Program-made: the position numbers and the translations under genes
The notes under the pieces: generated by a model
Database searches by the model: none
Told to the model about the DNA's origin: nothing
Seen by the model: the letters and a program-made list of their open reading frames with translations, nothing else
Part shown: piece by piece, positions 47,242-56,523 of the stretch
Numbering within the stretch: position 1 is the first letter of the stretch
How the letters are laid out: every line of letters begins with the position of its first letter
NCBI RefSeq assembly: GCF_009380215.1
Contig: NZ_WHUG01000001.1
Coordinates: forward strand, 911,669 to 975,668
Reading direction: 5' to 3'
Length of the DNA: 64,000 nt
Source: Rugamonas aquatica
GTDB taxonomy: Bacteria; Pseudomonadota; Gammaproteobacteria; Burkholderiales; Burkholderiaceae_D

Positions 47242-49008
47242 ATGAAGTTCACCTCCCTGAAACCAGTAGCCGGCCTGATGCTGGCCGCTGTCATCAGCGC
47301 CTGCGGCGGCGGCTCGGACGGCAGCGCCACCACCAACGCTGACCAAACGGCATCGAGCACCGGCGTCAGCGCCGGTGGCCGCCGCCCGGGCACCGGGCCC
47401 AGCGCTCCGCTCACCCCGGCCATGCCGATCACCCCGGAACCGCCCCCCCCGACCACGCCGCCGCTGTCGCCAGCGGCCGCCTCTCACTTCCTGGCCCAGG
47501 CGACGTTCGGCCCCACCGCGGCCGACATCGCAGCACTAACCGCCAGCAACAAATCCGACTGGATCACCGGGCAGTTCAGGAAGCCGCAATCGCTGCATCG
47601 CAGCTATCTCCAAGGCGCACTGCCGAGCGGCGTTACCTTGTCGCAAAACCAGGTGTATGAATCGTTCTGGAAGCAAGCGGCCAGCGGCGACGACCAGCTG
47701 CGCCAGCGCGTCACCTTTGCCTTGTCGCAGATTTTTGTGGTGTCCCTGGACAACGAGATTCTGCCCTGGTCCCCGGCCGGCGTCGCCAGCTACTACGACA
47801 TGCTGGGCCAACACGCCTTCGGCAATTTCCGCGACCTGCTGCAAGGCGTGGCGCTGCATCCGATGATGGGCATCTACCTGAGCCATATGCACAACCAGAA
47901 GGAAAGCGGCAACCGCGTTCCCGACGAAAATTTTGCACGTGAAATCATGCAGTTGATGAGCATAGGCCTGTACCAGCTCAACCCCGACGGCAGCCAGAAA
48001 CTGCAAAACGGCCGGCCGGTCGAAACCTATACCCACGACGATGTGGCCGGTCTGGCCAAGGTCTTCACCGGCTGGAGCTGGGCCGGCCCCGACCAGTCCA
48101 GCGGCCGCTTCCTCGGCTCCGTGGCGGACCCGGCCCGCGAATGGACGCCCATGCAGAACTATGCCGCCTTCCATTCGACATCGGCCAAAAGCTTCCTGGG
48201 CACCCATACCGGCGGCAGCGGCGAGGCCGACCTCAAGGTGGCCCTCGATACCCTGTTCCAGCATCCCAACGTCGGTCCCTTCATCGGCCGCCAGCTGATC
48301 CAGCGCCTGGTCGGCAGCAACCCAAGCCCGGCTTACATCGGCCGCGTTTCGGCCGCATTCGCCAACAATGGCAACGGGGTGCGCGGCGACATGCGCGCCG
48401 TCATCCGCGCGGTGCTGCTCGACCCCGAGGCGGCCGACACCGGCAGCCCCAAGAAACTGCGTGAACCGGTGCTGCGCCTGGCCAACTGGATGCGGGCGTT
48501 CAACGCCAAGTCCACCTCGGGCCGCTACCACCTCACCATCACCGACGATCCGCTCTGGGCACTGGGGCAGACGGTGCTGCGCGCGCCCTCGGTCTTCAAC
48601 TTCTTCCGTCCCTCCTACACGCCGCCGAACACCTCGCTGTCGGCGCAGGGCCTGGTGGCGCCTGAAATGCAGATCACTGGCGAACCCTCGGTGACCGGCT
48701 ACCTGAATTACATGCAATCGGCCATCCCCTGGGGCGTGGGCGTGGGCCAGGACATCAAGGCCGACTATAGCGCCGAACTGGCACTGGCCGCGCAACCCGC
48801 GCAACTGATGGACCGCGTCAACCTGCTGCTGGTCGGCGGCGGCATGTCGACCACGCTGCGCAATCAGATCATCAGCGCGCTGAACACCATCAAGCTGCCT
48901 GCCGCCACCGGCAGCAATGCCGCGCAGATCGACGCCGCCCGCAAAAACCGCGTGTACATGGCGATCTATCTGACGATGGCATCCCCCGAATATCTGGCGC
49001 AACGTTAA
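47242..49008 (+). CDS. DUF1800 lipoprotein
   Basis: A 588-residue exported protein. Lipoprotein signal MKFTSLKPVAGLMLAAVISA then CGGG. Low-complexity Ser/Pro-rich linker about 25-75 ending in repeated prolines, then the DUF1800 domain: LSPAAASHFLAQATFGPTAA near 80-99, PDENFAREIMQLMSIGLYQL near 226-245, LREPVLRLANWMRAF near 410. DUF1800 proteins are nearly always paired with a DUF1501 protein, as here (10-base gap). Proposed roles are in secreted or extracellular processes; biochemistry unknown. AT-rich upstream DNA probably holds the promoter. Confidence 0.9.
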   Translation: MKFTSLKPVAGLMLAAVISACGGGSDGSATTNADQTASSTGVSAGGRRPGTGPSAPLTPAMPITPEPPPPTTPPLSPAAASHFLAQATFGPTAADIAALTASNKSDWITGQFRKPQSLHRSYLQGALPSGVTLSQNQVYESFWKQAASGDDQLRQRVTFALSQIFVVSLDNEILPWSPAGVASYYDMLGQHAFGNFRDLLQGVALHPMMGIYLSHMHNQKESGNRVPDENFAREIMQLMSIGLYQLNPDGSQKLQNGRPVETYTHDDVAGLAKVFTGWSWAGPDQSSGRFLGSVADPAREWTPMQNYAAFHSTSAKSFLGTHTGGSGEADLKVALDTLFQHPNVGPFIGRQLIQRLVGSNPSPAYIGRVSAAFANNGNGVRGDMRAVIRAVLLDPEAADTGSPKKLREPVLRLANWMRAFNAKSTSGRYHLTITDDPLWALGQTVLRAPSVFNFFRPSYTPPNTSLSAQGLVAPEMQITGEPSVTGYLNYMQSAIPWGVGVGQDIKADYSAELALAAQPAQLMDRVNLLLVGGGMSTTLRNQIISALNTIKLPAATGSNAAQIDAARKNRVYMAIYLTMASPEYLAQR

Positions 49009-49018
49009 GGAGCCACCG

Positions 49019-50455
49019 ATGCACCTCCCCCCTTCTTCCCGCCGCCAATTCCTCGGCAAAATACTGGCCATGGCCGGCAGCGGCAGCGTGCCGTTCACAC
49101 TGAACCTGGCCGCCATGAGCAGCGCCGCAGCCGAGGGCGCGACCGATTACAAGGCCATCGTCTGCCTGTTCATGAACGGCGGCAACGATCATTTCAATAC
49201 CGTCCTCGCCACCGACAGCACCTCCTGGAGCGACTACCGGCGCCTGCGCACCACCGCCGACAGCGGCTCGATTGCCTTGCCCGGCATCGGCGCCACCGGC
49301 GGCGTGCTGCCCATCGTGCCGAACTCGCCGCAGGCCGGCCGCAGCTACGCGCTGCATCCGTCGCTGCAGCCCTTGAAGACGCTGTTCGACGCCGGCCGCG
49401 TGGCCGTGCTGGCCAACGTCGGCACCCTGGTCCAGCCACTGACGCTGGCCCAATACAAGGCCGGCGGCGTCGCCGTGCCGCCGCGCCTGTTTTCGCACAA
49501 TGACCAGCAAGCGATGTGGCAATCGTCGCAGACCGAGCAGGCCGGCAGCGCAGGCTGGGGCGGAAGACTGGGCGATCTGCTGGCCAGCGCCAACGGCAAC
49601 TCGGCGCTCACCTGCGTATCCACCGCGGGCAATGCGCGCTTCCTCAGCGGCCGCATGGTGCGCCAGTACCAGCTCAGCGGCGCCTCGGCGCCGCCCATTT
49701 CCCGCCTCACGGACAATCTGTTCGGTGTGCCGGCCTCCGCCAATCCCTTGCGCCAGATCGTCACCGGCGATCATGCCGATCCGTTCCAGAAGGAGCACGC
49801 CGCCGTCGCTGCGCGCGCGATCAGTTCGCAGGCCGCGATGGCGGGCGCCATGCTCGGCGCCGGCGCCGCCGGCGTGCCCGATCCGCTGCCATACATCAAT
49901 CCGAACACTGGCCAGGCCGCCGTCAATCCGCTGGCCTTGCAGCTGCAGACCGTCGCCCGCATCATCGGCGGCCGCAACACGCTGGGCCTCAAGCGCCAGG
50001 TGTTCTATGTCAGCCTGGGCGGCTTCGACAGCCACGATTTCCAGGCCCGCAACCAGGCCGACCTGCTGGCCAAGGTGGCGCACGCGATGGCTTATTTCGA
50101 CAATGCGCTGGCCAACTTGCAAGGCAACGACATGCGCAAGCAGGTGACATTGTTCACCGCCTCCGACTTCGGCCGCACCTTCACCAGCAACGGCGACGGC
50201 ACCGACCACGGCTGGGGTTCGCACCACTTCATCATGGGCGGCGCGGTCAAGGGCAAGAACATCTACGGCAGCATGCCCGTGACCGGCATCGGCCATGATC
50301 TTGACGTCGGCTCGGGCTCGCTGCTGCCGACCACCTCGGTCGACCAGTACGGCGCCACGCTGGCCAGCTGGTTCGGCCTGTCCGCCACGCAGATCGCCGA
50401 TGTGTTCCCGAATATCGGCAACTTCAGTATCCGCAACCTGGGCTTTATGGGATGA
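49019..50455 (+). CDS. DUF1501 Tat-exported protein
   Basis: A 478-residue protein of the DUF1501 (alkaline phosphatase-like fold) family. Tat-type signal SRRQFLGKILAMAGSGSVPF at the N-terminus. Conserved segments: VCLFMNGGNDHFNTVLATDS near 44-63, VSLGGFDSHDFQARNQADL near 330 and TASDFGRTFTSNGDGTDHGW near 376-395, holding probable metal ligands. It directly follows the DUF1800 gene. The pair is likely one functional unit with unknown reaction. Confidence 0.9.
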   Translation: MHLPPSSRRQFLGKILAMAGSGSVPFTLNLAAMSSAAAEGATDYKAIVCLFMNGGNDHFNTVLATDSTSWSDYRRLRTTADSGSIALPGIGATGGVLPIVPNSPQAGRSYALHPSLQPLKTLFDAGRVAVLANVGTLVQPLTLAQYKAGGVAVPPRLFSHNDQQAMWQSSQTEQAGSAGWGGRLGDLLASANGNSALTCVSTAGNARFLSGRMVRQYQLSGASAPPISRLTDNLFGVPASANPLRQIVTGDHADPFQKEHAAVAARAISSQAAMAGAMLGAGAAGVPDPLPYINPNTGQAAVNPLALQLQTVARIIGGRNTLGLKRQVFYVSLGGFDSHDFQARNQADLLAKVAHAMAYFDNALANLQGNDMRKQVTLFTASDFGRTFTSNGDGTDHGWGSHHFIMGGAVKGKNIYGSMPVTGIGHDLDVGSGSLLPTTSVDQYGATLASWFGLSATQIADVFPNIGNFSIRNLGFMG

Positions 50456-50483
50456 TGCTGATCTTTCAATCCGCGCCCGGCCC

Positions 50484-51061
50484 ATGGACAAGCAACTGGT
50501 TTTCATCTGTTTTCTGACCTTCGTTATCCATCTGATCGGCACCCTCGCCTACTCGGTGAGGATAGCCGGTGTGCGGACCCGGCGCATCGCCGTGTCGCTG
50601 GCCTTGTTCAGCATCCTGGTGCTGGTGTCGCGCACCTCGAATTCCTTTCTCGGCCCCTTCCTCGCCAAGCGTATAGAATCGTGCCTCGCAATGTGCGCGG
50701 CCTGCGCGACAGCGGCAGCGTGTCGGCATCGGTCACGCTGCTCAATGTCGGCGCGGTGGCTTTGTGGACGGTCGGCGTGTTCGCCTCGCTGTATGCGGGC
50801 GTGCCGGATCCCGAGGTGCGCGTCACGTCCAGCACGCTGTCGTCCATCATCAACGGCGGCGCGACGGTGATGATGGCGGTGTTCATCGATCCCCACATGT
50901 CCGGCATGACCGACGATGTCGTCGAAGGCCGCGTCAGCGATACGCAGTTCCGCCGCGCCGTCGTGTGGCTGGTCGGCAGCCGCCTGGCCGGCACGCTGCT
51001 GGCGCAATTGCTGCTGGTGCCCTCGGCGACGCTGATCGTCTGGGTCGCCAAGGTGCTGTAA
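50484..51061 (+). pseudogene. Broken Amj-type lipid II flippase gene (internal deletion plus frameshift)
   Basis: Frame A from ATG 50484 encodes the Amj N-terminus (LTFVIHLIGTLAYSVRIAGV, then LVSRTSNSFLGPFLAKRIE). From about 50681 the homology continues in another frame: VRGLRDSGSVSASVTLLNVG, SSIINGGATVMMAVFIDPHM and SRLAGTLLAQLLL, ending at 51061. Intact relatives are about 270 residues; about 90 central residues are missing here, so the deletion lies near 50675-50685 and also shifts the frame. Lipid II flipping would be provided by MurJ elsewhere (inference). An assembly error is possible but removes a large segment. Confidence 0.78.
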
Positions 51062-51081
51062 GCCGCCTGCCGTCAGGCGGC
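51062..51081. terminator. GC-rich hairpin between convergent genes
   Basis: GCCGCCTG-ccgt-CAGGCGGC is a perfect 8-bp stem between the Amj remnant and the convergent dioxygenase, running into the dioxygenase stop region. It lacks a T run, so termination is only a guess. Confidence 0.35.
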
Positions 51082-51942
51082 CACGCCAACCGTCAGCGTC
51101 ACCACATAGCCGTCTGTGACGTTGCCGGTGACGGTGGCCATCTGTAGCGCATAGCCGTCGCTGAAGATGTTGTCGGTGGCGTAGCTGATCTGCGCCAGGT
51201 TGCGCACGCTGGTGCTGTAGCCGCTGGTGGCATAGACCTCGTTGAGCGTCGCCATCGGGAAGGTGAACTGCGAAGTCTTGATGCGGTTGGCCGCGCTGGT
51301 GCTCTTGGCCAGCGTCGGATAGACCTCGAAATGCACGTGCGGCATGCGGCCCGCATAACATCCGGGGAAGATGGTCTGGAAAGCCAGGTTGCCGCTGCTG
51401 TCGCTGACTTGCACGCCGCGCAGATAGTTCTGCGTGGTGACGCCGCTTGAGTAGAGCGAGTAGTTGCCGTCGCGGTCGCAATGCCACAGATACACGGCAT
51501 AGCCGGACAGCGCCGCGCAACTGCCGTTGGCGTTGACGATCTGCAGCTTGATGGTCAGCGGCACGCCGGCCGCCACGCCGGTCGGGCCGTTGAAACTGCT
51601 GCGGATATCGCTGCGCACCACGCCCGATTGCGTCAGCACGTTGACCACGCCGCTGCTGTTGCTGTTGGTGCCATCGCCCGGATATGGGCCGCCGGTTTCC
51701 TCCGGGATCACGGCGCAGCTGCCGGCAGCGGGCGTGCTCGTGCCTGGTGTCGTCGTGCTCGGGCTGGTGGTGGTGGCCGAACTGGTGCTGTCGCCGGCCG
51801 ATGAGCCGCCTCCGCCACAGCCGAGCACCGGCAGCGCCGATGCGCCGGCCAGCAGCCAGCGCAAGGTCTGGCGACGGTCGCTGGCCAGGTTCAGCATGGC
51901 GTTCAGGTCGGCCGCCAGGCTGTGTTCATGGGTGTCGTGCAT
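51073..51942 (-). CDS. Exported intradiol ring-cleavage dioxygenase-like lipoprotein
   Basis: A 289-residue protein. Tat-like and lipobox signal: DRRQTLRWLLAGASALPVLG then CGGGG, then a Ser/Thr linker. The intradiol core includes EETGGPYPGDG, WHCDRDGNYSLYSSG, NYLRGVQVSDSSG and FPGCYAGRMPHVHFEVYPT, which carry the Tyr and the two His (PHVHF) of the non-haem iron site. The substrate is probably aromatic or extracellular; unlike cytosolic catechol dioxygenases it is membrane-tethered outside. AAGGAG supports the start. It is the third gene of an operon that faces cpxRA. Confidence 0.85.
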   Translation of the reverse strand: MHDTHEHSLAADLNAMLNLASDRRQTLRWLLAGASALPVLGCGGGGSSAGDSTSSATTTSPSTTTPGTSTPAAGSCAVIPEETGGPYPGDGTNSNSSGVVNVLTQSGVVRSDIRSSFNGPTGVAAGVPLTIKLQIVNANGSCAALSGYAVYLWHCDRDGNYSLYSSGVTTQNYLRGVQVSDSSGNLAFQTIFPGCYAGRMPHVHFEVYPTLAKSTSAANRIKTSQFTFPMATLNEVYATSGYSTSVRNLAQISYATDNIFSDGYALQMATVTGNVTDGYVVTLTVGVAA

Positions 51943-51955
51943 AGTCGCTCCTTGC

Positions 51956-52663
51956 TTAGACCGTGGTGTTGACCAGATTGCCGCTGGTGCCGCTGCCGCC
52001 CACCTTGGTCGACAACGCCTGCAGGAAGGCGGCCAGCTTGGTGTTGGCATCGGTCGCGGTGCTGCTGTCGGTGCGGTCCGCGCTCTCCGTGCCGCCGCTG
52101 AGTTTGTCCAGCAGACTGGCGAAGCTGTTTTCAAGCTGGCTGAGGGCGTCGCTGCCGTCCGTATCGCCGGTGGCGTTGGTGCTGGTGGCCGTGCTGTCGG
52201 TGCTGCCGGAGGTCAGCTTGGCGAGCAGGCTTTGCAAATCCGCTTGCAGCTTGCCGGGACCGCCGCCACCAGGACCGCCGCCCTGCTGCGCCTCGCTGTA
52301 TGGCGGCGGCGCATCGTTGTCGCTGTTCTGCGCGTGCAGCGCGCCCATCAGGCTTTGCAGGAAACTGCCCAAGGCCTCGGCCACGCTGCTGGTGTCCGAG
52401 GCGTCCGTGCTGTCCGTGCCCGAGGCCGAGCTCGCCGCGCTGGAGCTGCTGGTGGCGCTGCTGCTGCCGGCATCGCCGATGCTGGTGATGCCGATGGCTT
52501 TCAGCGCGTCGGCGATGGCCGACGCGAATCCACCGCCTTCCGGCGGACGTGGCGGCGGTGCGCCGCGCGTCGCCTCGGCGCTGCTGCTGGCGTTGGCGCT
52601 GCTCAAACGGCTCAGGAAGCTGAGCTGGCTGGTGCTGCTGGAACTCAGGGCGCTAATCGACAT
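51956..52663 (-). CDS. Ser/Gly-rich, cysteine-free modular protein of unknown function
   Basis: A 235-residue low-complexity protein with no signal peptide, membrane span or cysteine. Short leucine-rich amphipathic helices (ALGSFLQSLMGALHAQ, LQADLQSLLAKLTSG, LENSFASLLDKLSGG, TKLAAFLQALSTKVGG) alternate with Ser/Thr/Asp/Gly linkers and one Gly/Pro patch. I do not recognise the family. The composition recalls heat-stable secreted harpins, an analogy only. GGAG 7 bases upstream supports the start. It lies between a Spy-like gene (28-base gap) and the dioxygenase gene (13-base gap), so Cpx control is likely. Confidence 0.65.
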   Translation of the reverse strand: MSISALSSSSTSQLSFLSRLSSANASSSAEATRGAPPPRPPEGGGFASAIADALKAIGITSIGDAGSSSATSSSSAASSASGTDSTDASDTSSVAEALGSFLQSLMGALHAQNSDNDAPPPYSEAQQGGGPGGGGPGKLQADLQSLLAKLTSGSTDSTATSTNATGDTDGSDALSQLENSFASLLDKLSGGTESADRTDSSTATDANTKLAAFLQALSTKVGGSGTSGNLVNTTV

Positions 52664-52691
52664 AAGGTTCTCCGTTCAGGTGGGTGTCAAA

Positions 52692-53261
52692 TCAGGGACG
52701 CGGTGCGTGGCGGGCAATGCCGTCGGCCTGCTTCTTGCGCTGCTCCGGAGTCAGCACGGCCAGCAGCTTCTGCTCGGTACGCACATGCTGCAAGGCGATG
52801 TTCGCCATCGCCGTCGCCGCCTCCTTGGCGAGCGCCGCGGCCTTGGCGTCGTCGTACTTGTCGGAGTGGCCCAGCGCGCGCAAGGCTTCGTGCGCCTTGG
52901 CGGCGGCCTTGCCCTGTTCGCGCAGATACGGCTGTTCCGCATGCAGGATCGCGAACACCTGGTCTTGCTGCGCCTCGCTCAATTCCAGGCCGTGCAAGAG
53001 CGGCGGATGCCCGCCCATGCCGGGGCCGCCAAACGGCGGCATGCCGTGGAAGCCCGGGCCCGGGCCGCGATCGCCATGCTCAGGGCCTTCGCGGCCCGGG
53101 CCGCGCTGGCCGTCCTGGTCAGGCGCCGCGTGCATCATCGGTGGACGGCCGCCATCGGCGCCCATGTCATCGGCACGGGCCGCGCCGGCCGAGGCGATCA
53201 GCGGCAGCGCCATGGCGGCAGCCAGCAAGATATTGTGTACGCTGGTTCTTGGAGTTTTCAT
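52692..53261 (-). CDS. Spy/CpxP-family periplasmic LTxxQ protein
   Basis: A 189-residue periplasmic protein. Signal MKTPRTSVHNILLAAAMALP ending near ARAD. A Gly/Pro/His-rich stretch about 33-85 precedes the helical part with LELSEAQQDQVFAIL and the LTPEQ motif near 175. Spy and CpxP are chaperones or stress sensors induced by CpxR (known). ATG 53261 is preferred (AAGGA 8 bases upstream, true signal peptide) over the longer frame. It is divergent from cpxR; two CpxR boxes lie in between. Confidence 0.87.
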   Translation of the reverse strand: MKTPRTSVHNILLAAAMALPLIASAGAARADDMGADGGRPPMMHAAPDQDGQRGPGREGPEHGDRGPGPGFHGMPPFGGPGMGGHPPLLHGLELSEAQQDQVFAILHAEQPYLREQGKAAAKAHEALRALGHSDKYDDAKAAALAKEAATAMANIALQHVRTEQKLLAVLTPEQRKKQADGIARHAPRP

Positions 53262-53331
53262 GCAAACAATCCTTGGTTGGTAGGGAGTTGCCATTCTCTT
53301 GCCGCCCCGTGTAAAGCGCCGTTAGCCTCCG

Positions 53332-53346
53332 GTAAATCGGGGTAAA
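53332..53346 (+). promoter_or_regulatory. CpxR box 1 (GTAAA-N5-GTAAA)
   Basis: GTAAA-TCGGG-GTAAA is a perfect match to the known CpxR consensus. A looser copy, GTAAA-N5-GTTAG, lies at 53311-53325. The position suits control of the Spy-like operon. Confidence 0.7.
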
Positions 53347-53387
53347 GATGGCTGTTTTGGCATGCAATTGGCCTTGGGCAATGCGTT

Positions 53388-53402
53388 GTAAAACGGGGTA
53401 AA
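53388..53402 (+). promoter_or_regulatory. CpxR box 2 (GTAAA-N5-GTAAA)
   Basis: GTAAA-ACGGG-GTAAA is a second perfect match, 56 bases from box 1 and 65 bases before the cpxR start, suited to autoregulation. Both boxes have the same orientation and spacing. Confidence 0.7.
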
Positions 53403-53467
53403 AGACCGCCGGATGCGGCTGGGAGGCTGTTATGATCGGCACATCCACATAGAAAGAACCACGCGGC

Positions 53468-54160
<693 letters not shown>

Positions 54161-54163
54161 CCT

Positions 54164-55711
54164 GTGGGTCGTCTGTTCTGGAAGTTTTTCGTGTGCATAC
54201 TGCTGGCACAGCTGACGGCCACCGTCGGCATCGGCGGCGCCGTGCTGCTCAAGAACAGCCAGCAAGCCGGGCTGAACACGGATCTGGATACCAGCCCGCC
54301 GGCCGAGCTGGCGATCAACTCCGCCGCCGCCACGCTGGAATTCGGCGGCGTGAAGGCGCTGCGCCGTTTGCTGGAAGGTATGGAGCGGCACCGCGTGTTC
54401 GCGGTCGACGAGCAGGGCCATGAGCTGCTGGGCCGTCCGGTCAGCGCCTCCATGCTGCGCGAATCGCACGCGCTGCTCAAGCAGGAAGGCAAGCGCCGCG
54501 TGGTGCGCCAGGTCGGCGATCAGGAAGGAAAACGATATATATTGTTTCTGCCGTCACGCGGGCTCAATCTCGACCGGCCGCTGATGATGGGACTGGGCGG
54601 CACCCAGATGGCGCTGCAAGGCGCGCCGGCCATGCCCCGTGGCGCACAGCCGGGCCCACCGGCTGACGCATCCGCCGCGCGCGGCCCTGGCCCTGGCCCA
54701 GGGCCCGGTCCCGGCGCTGCGGGTGCTCCGGGCGGCCCTGTGGGTCCCGGTGCGGGTGCTGGTCCTGGCGGCCCCGGCGGCCCGGGCGACATGCGCGGCC
54801 CGCGCTTCCAACCCCTCACGCCATGGGTGCCGATCGCCGCCGCCGTGCTGGCCAGCCTGCTGTTCTCGGTGCTGCTGGCGTGGTACTTCTCGCGCCCGAT
54901 CCGCGCCCTGCGGCAAGCCTTCGATGCCGCGGCCGGCGGCGACCTGGCGCCGCGCTTCGGCGCCGGCAAAGGCAAGCGCAGCTCGGAACTGAACGACCTG
55001 GGCCGCGACTTCGACCGCATGACCGCCCGCCTGCGCAACCTGATCGACGGCCAAACCCGCCTGCTGCACGATGTCTCGCACGAACTGCGCTCGCCGCTGG
55101 CGCGCTTGCAGGCGGCGATCGGCCTCGCCCACCAGCAGCCGGAGAAACTGGCGGCGTCACTGGAGCGCATCGAACGCGAAAGCGTACGCATGGATAAACT
55201 GGTGGGGGAATTATTGACGCTGGCGCGTCTGGAAGCCGGCGCCATCAAGGCCAATCAGGAAGAGATCAACATGGCCGAACTGCTGGACCAGATCGCCGAC
55301 GACGCCAACTATGAAGCCTCCAGCCAGCAGCGCAGCGTGGTGCAGGAAGGCGAAGCGGACGTGCTGGTGGCCGGCCAGGCCGACCTGCTGGGCCGCGCCA
55401 TCGAGAACGTGGTGCGCAACGCCATCAAGCACAGCCCCGACAACGGCGTGGTGCAACTGCAAACCCTGCTCCTGCCGGACGCCCGCCAGCTGCGCATCCG
55501 CGTGCTCGACCGCGGTCCCGGCGTCGCGCCGGCCGACCTGGCAACCATCTTCCAACCGTTCTTCCGCTCCAGCAGCACCAGCGTGGAAGGCCACGGGCTA
55601 GGGCTGGCGATCGCCCAGCACGTGATCGAAGCGTATGGCGGAAATATCAAAGCCACCAACCGTGCGGATGGTGGCTTGTGCGTGGAGATGGTACTGCCGG
55701 TAAAACGCTGA
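54164..55711 (+). CDS. cpxA: Sensor histidine kinase (CpxA-like) with Gly/Pro-rich sensor segment
   Basis: A 515-residue membrane kinase starting with GTG. First span about 8-28 (FFVCILLAQLTATVGIGGAV), periplasmic region about 30-220, second span about 221-241 (WVPIAAAVLASLLFSVLLAW), then HAMP, the H-box with His306 in LLHDVSHELRSPLARLQ, and ATPase motifs NVVRNAIKHSP, DRGPGVAP and GHGLGLAIAQHV. A striking Gly/Pro-rich stretch (about 173-213) precedes the second span. The kinase should sense periplasmic stress and phosphorylate the CpxR-like partner. Confidence 0.87.
   Translation: MGRLFWKFFVCILLAQLTATVGIGGAVLLKNSQQAGLNTDLDTSPPAELAINSAAATLEFGGVKALRRLLEGMERHRVFAVDEQGHELLGRPVSASMLRESHALLKQEGKRRVVRQVGDQEGKRYILFLPSRGLNLDRPLMMGLGGTQMALQGAPAMPRGAQPGPPADASAARGPGPGPGPGPGAAGAPGGPVGPGAGAGPGGPGGPGDMRGPRFQPLTPWVPIAAAVLASLLFSVLLAWYFSRPIRALRQAFDAAAGGDLAPRFGAGKGKRSSELNDLGRDFDRMTARLRNLIDGQTRLLHDVSHELRSPLARLQAAIGLAHQQPEKLAASLERIERESVRMDKLVGELLTLARLEAGAIKANQEEINMAELLDQIADDANYEASSQQRSVVQEGEADVLVAGQADLLGRAIENVVRNAIKHSPDNGVVQLQTLLLPDARQLRIRVLDRGPGVAPADLATIFQPFFRSSSTSVEGHGLGLAIAQHVIEAYGGNIKATNRADGGLCVEMVLPVKR
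54680..54802 (+). repeat. Gly/Pro low-complexity repeat in the CpxA periplasmic region
   Basis: About 40 residues built from GPG and GGP units next to the second membrane span. At the DNA level, degenerate GGNCC(T/C) triplets make it prone to slippage and length change. Confidence 0.75.
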
Positions 55712-55718
55712 GCGCTAC

Positions 55719-56285
55719 TTACGCTTTCGGCAAGGTTACGCCGCGCTGGCCCTGGTATTTGCCGTTGCGGTCCTTGTACGACACGTCGCACACCTCGTCG
55801 CTCTCGAAGAACAGCACTTGCGCGCAGCCTTCGCCGGCGTAGATCTTGGCCGGCAGCGGCGTGGTGTTCGAGAACTCCAGCGTCACATAACCTTCCCACT
55901 CAGGCTCGAACGGCGTCACGTTGACGATGATGCCGCAACGCGCGTAGGTCGACTTGCCCAGGCATACCGTCAGCACGCTGCGCGGAATGCGGAAGTACTC
56001 CATGGTGCGCGCCAGCGCGAAGGAGTTCGGCGGGATGATGCAGACATCGCTCTTGATGTCGACGAAGGAGTTCGAATCGAAGTTCTTCGGGTCGACGATG
56101 GTGCTGTTGATGTTGGTGAACACCTTGAACTCGTCGGCGCAGCGGATGTCGTAGCCATACGACGAAGTGCCGTAAGAAATGACCTTGCGGCCCTCTTCCT
56201 GGCGCACCTGATCCGGGAAGAACGGTTCGATCATTCCATGTTGCTCCGCCATCCGGCGTATCCATTTGTCGCTTTTAATCGTCAT
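55719..56285 (-). CDS. dcd: dCTP deaminase
   Basis: A 188-residue enzyme turning dCTP into dUTP, the source of dUMP for thymidylate synthase. Typical opening [20 protein letters not shown]; substrate blocks [36 protein letters not shown] and [20 protein letters not shown] with the catalytic Glu. Start 56285 is preferred over 56294, since AGGA touches the latter but lies 9 bases from the former. Convergent with cpxA. Confidence 0.96.
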   Translation of the reverse strand: MTIKSDKWIRRMAEQHGMIEPFFPDQVRQEEGRKVISYGTSSYGYDIRCADEFKVFTNINSTIVDPKNFDSNSFVDIKSDVCIIPPNSFALARTMEYFRIPRSVLTVCLGKSTYARCGIIVNVTPFEPEWEGYVTLEFSNTTPLPAKIYAGEGCAQVLFFESDEVCDVSYKDRNGKYQGQRGVTLPKA

Positions 56286-56523
56286 CGAAGGCATTCCTAA
56301 AGTTCAGGGGGCGGCGCATGGCGCCGAATGCCCGAGATTTTACGCGATCGGCCGGTTTTTAAGAACATTTTTACACCACTAATAGCTGTTGCATCGACTA
56401 ACGCGGTGATAGCGATTCAGAAAATTAATTTGCACAATGACAAAAGAATTGTAAGATGGACTAGCAGTCGAATACCTGAAATCCATAAAACCTTTCTTCA
56501 AATAAACTTAAATGGATAGCCAA

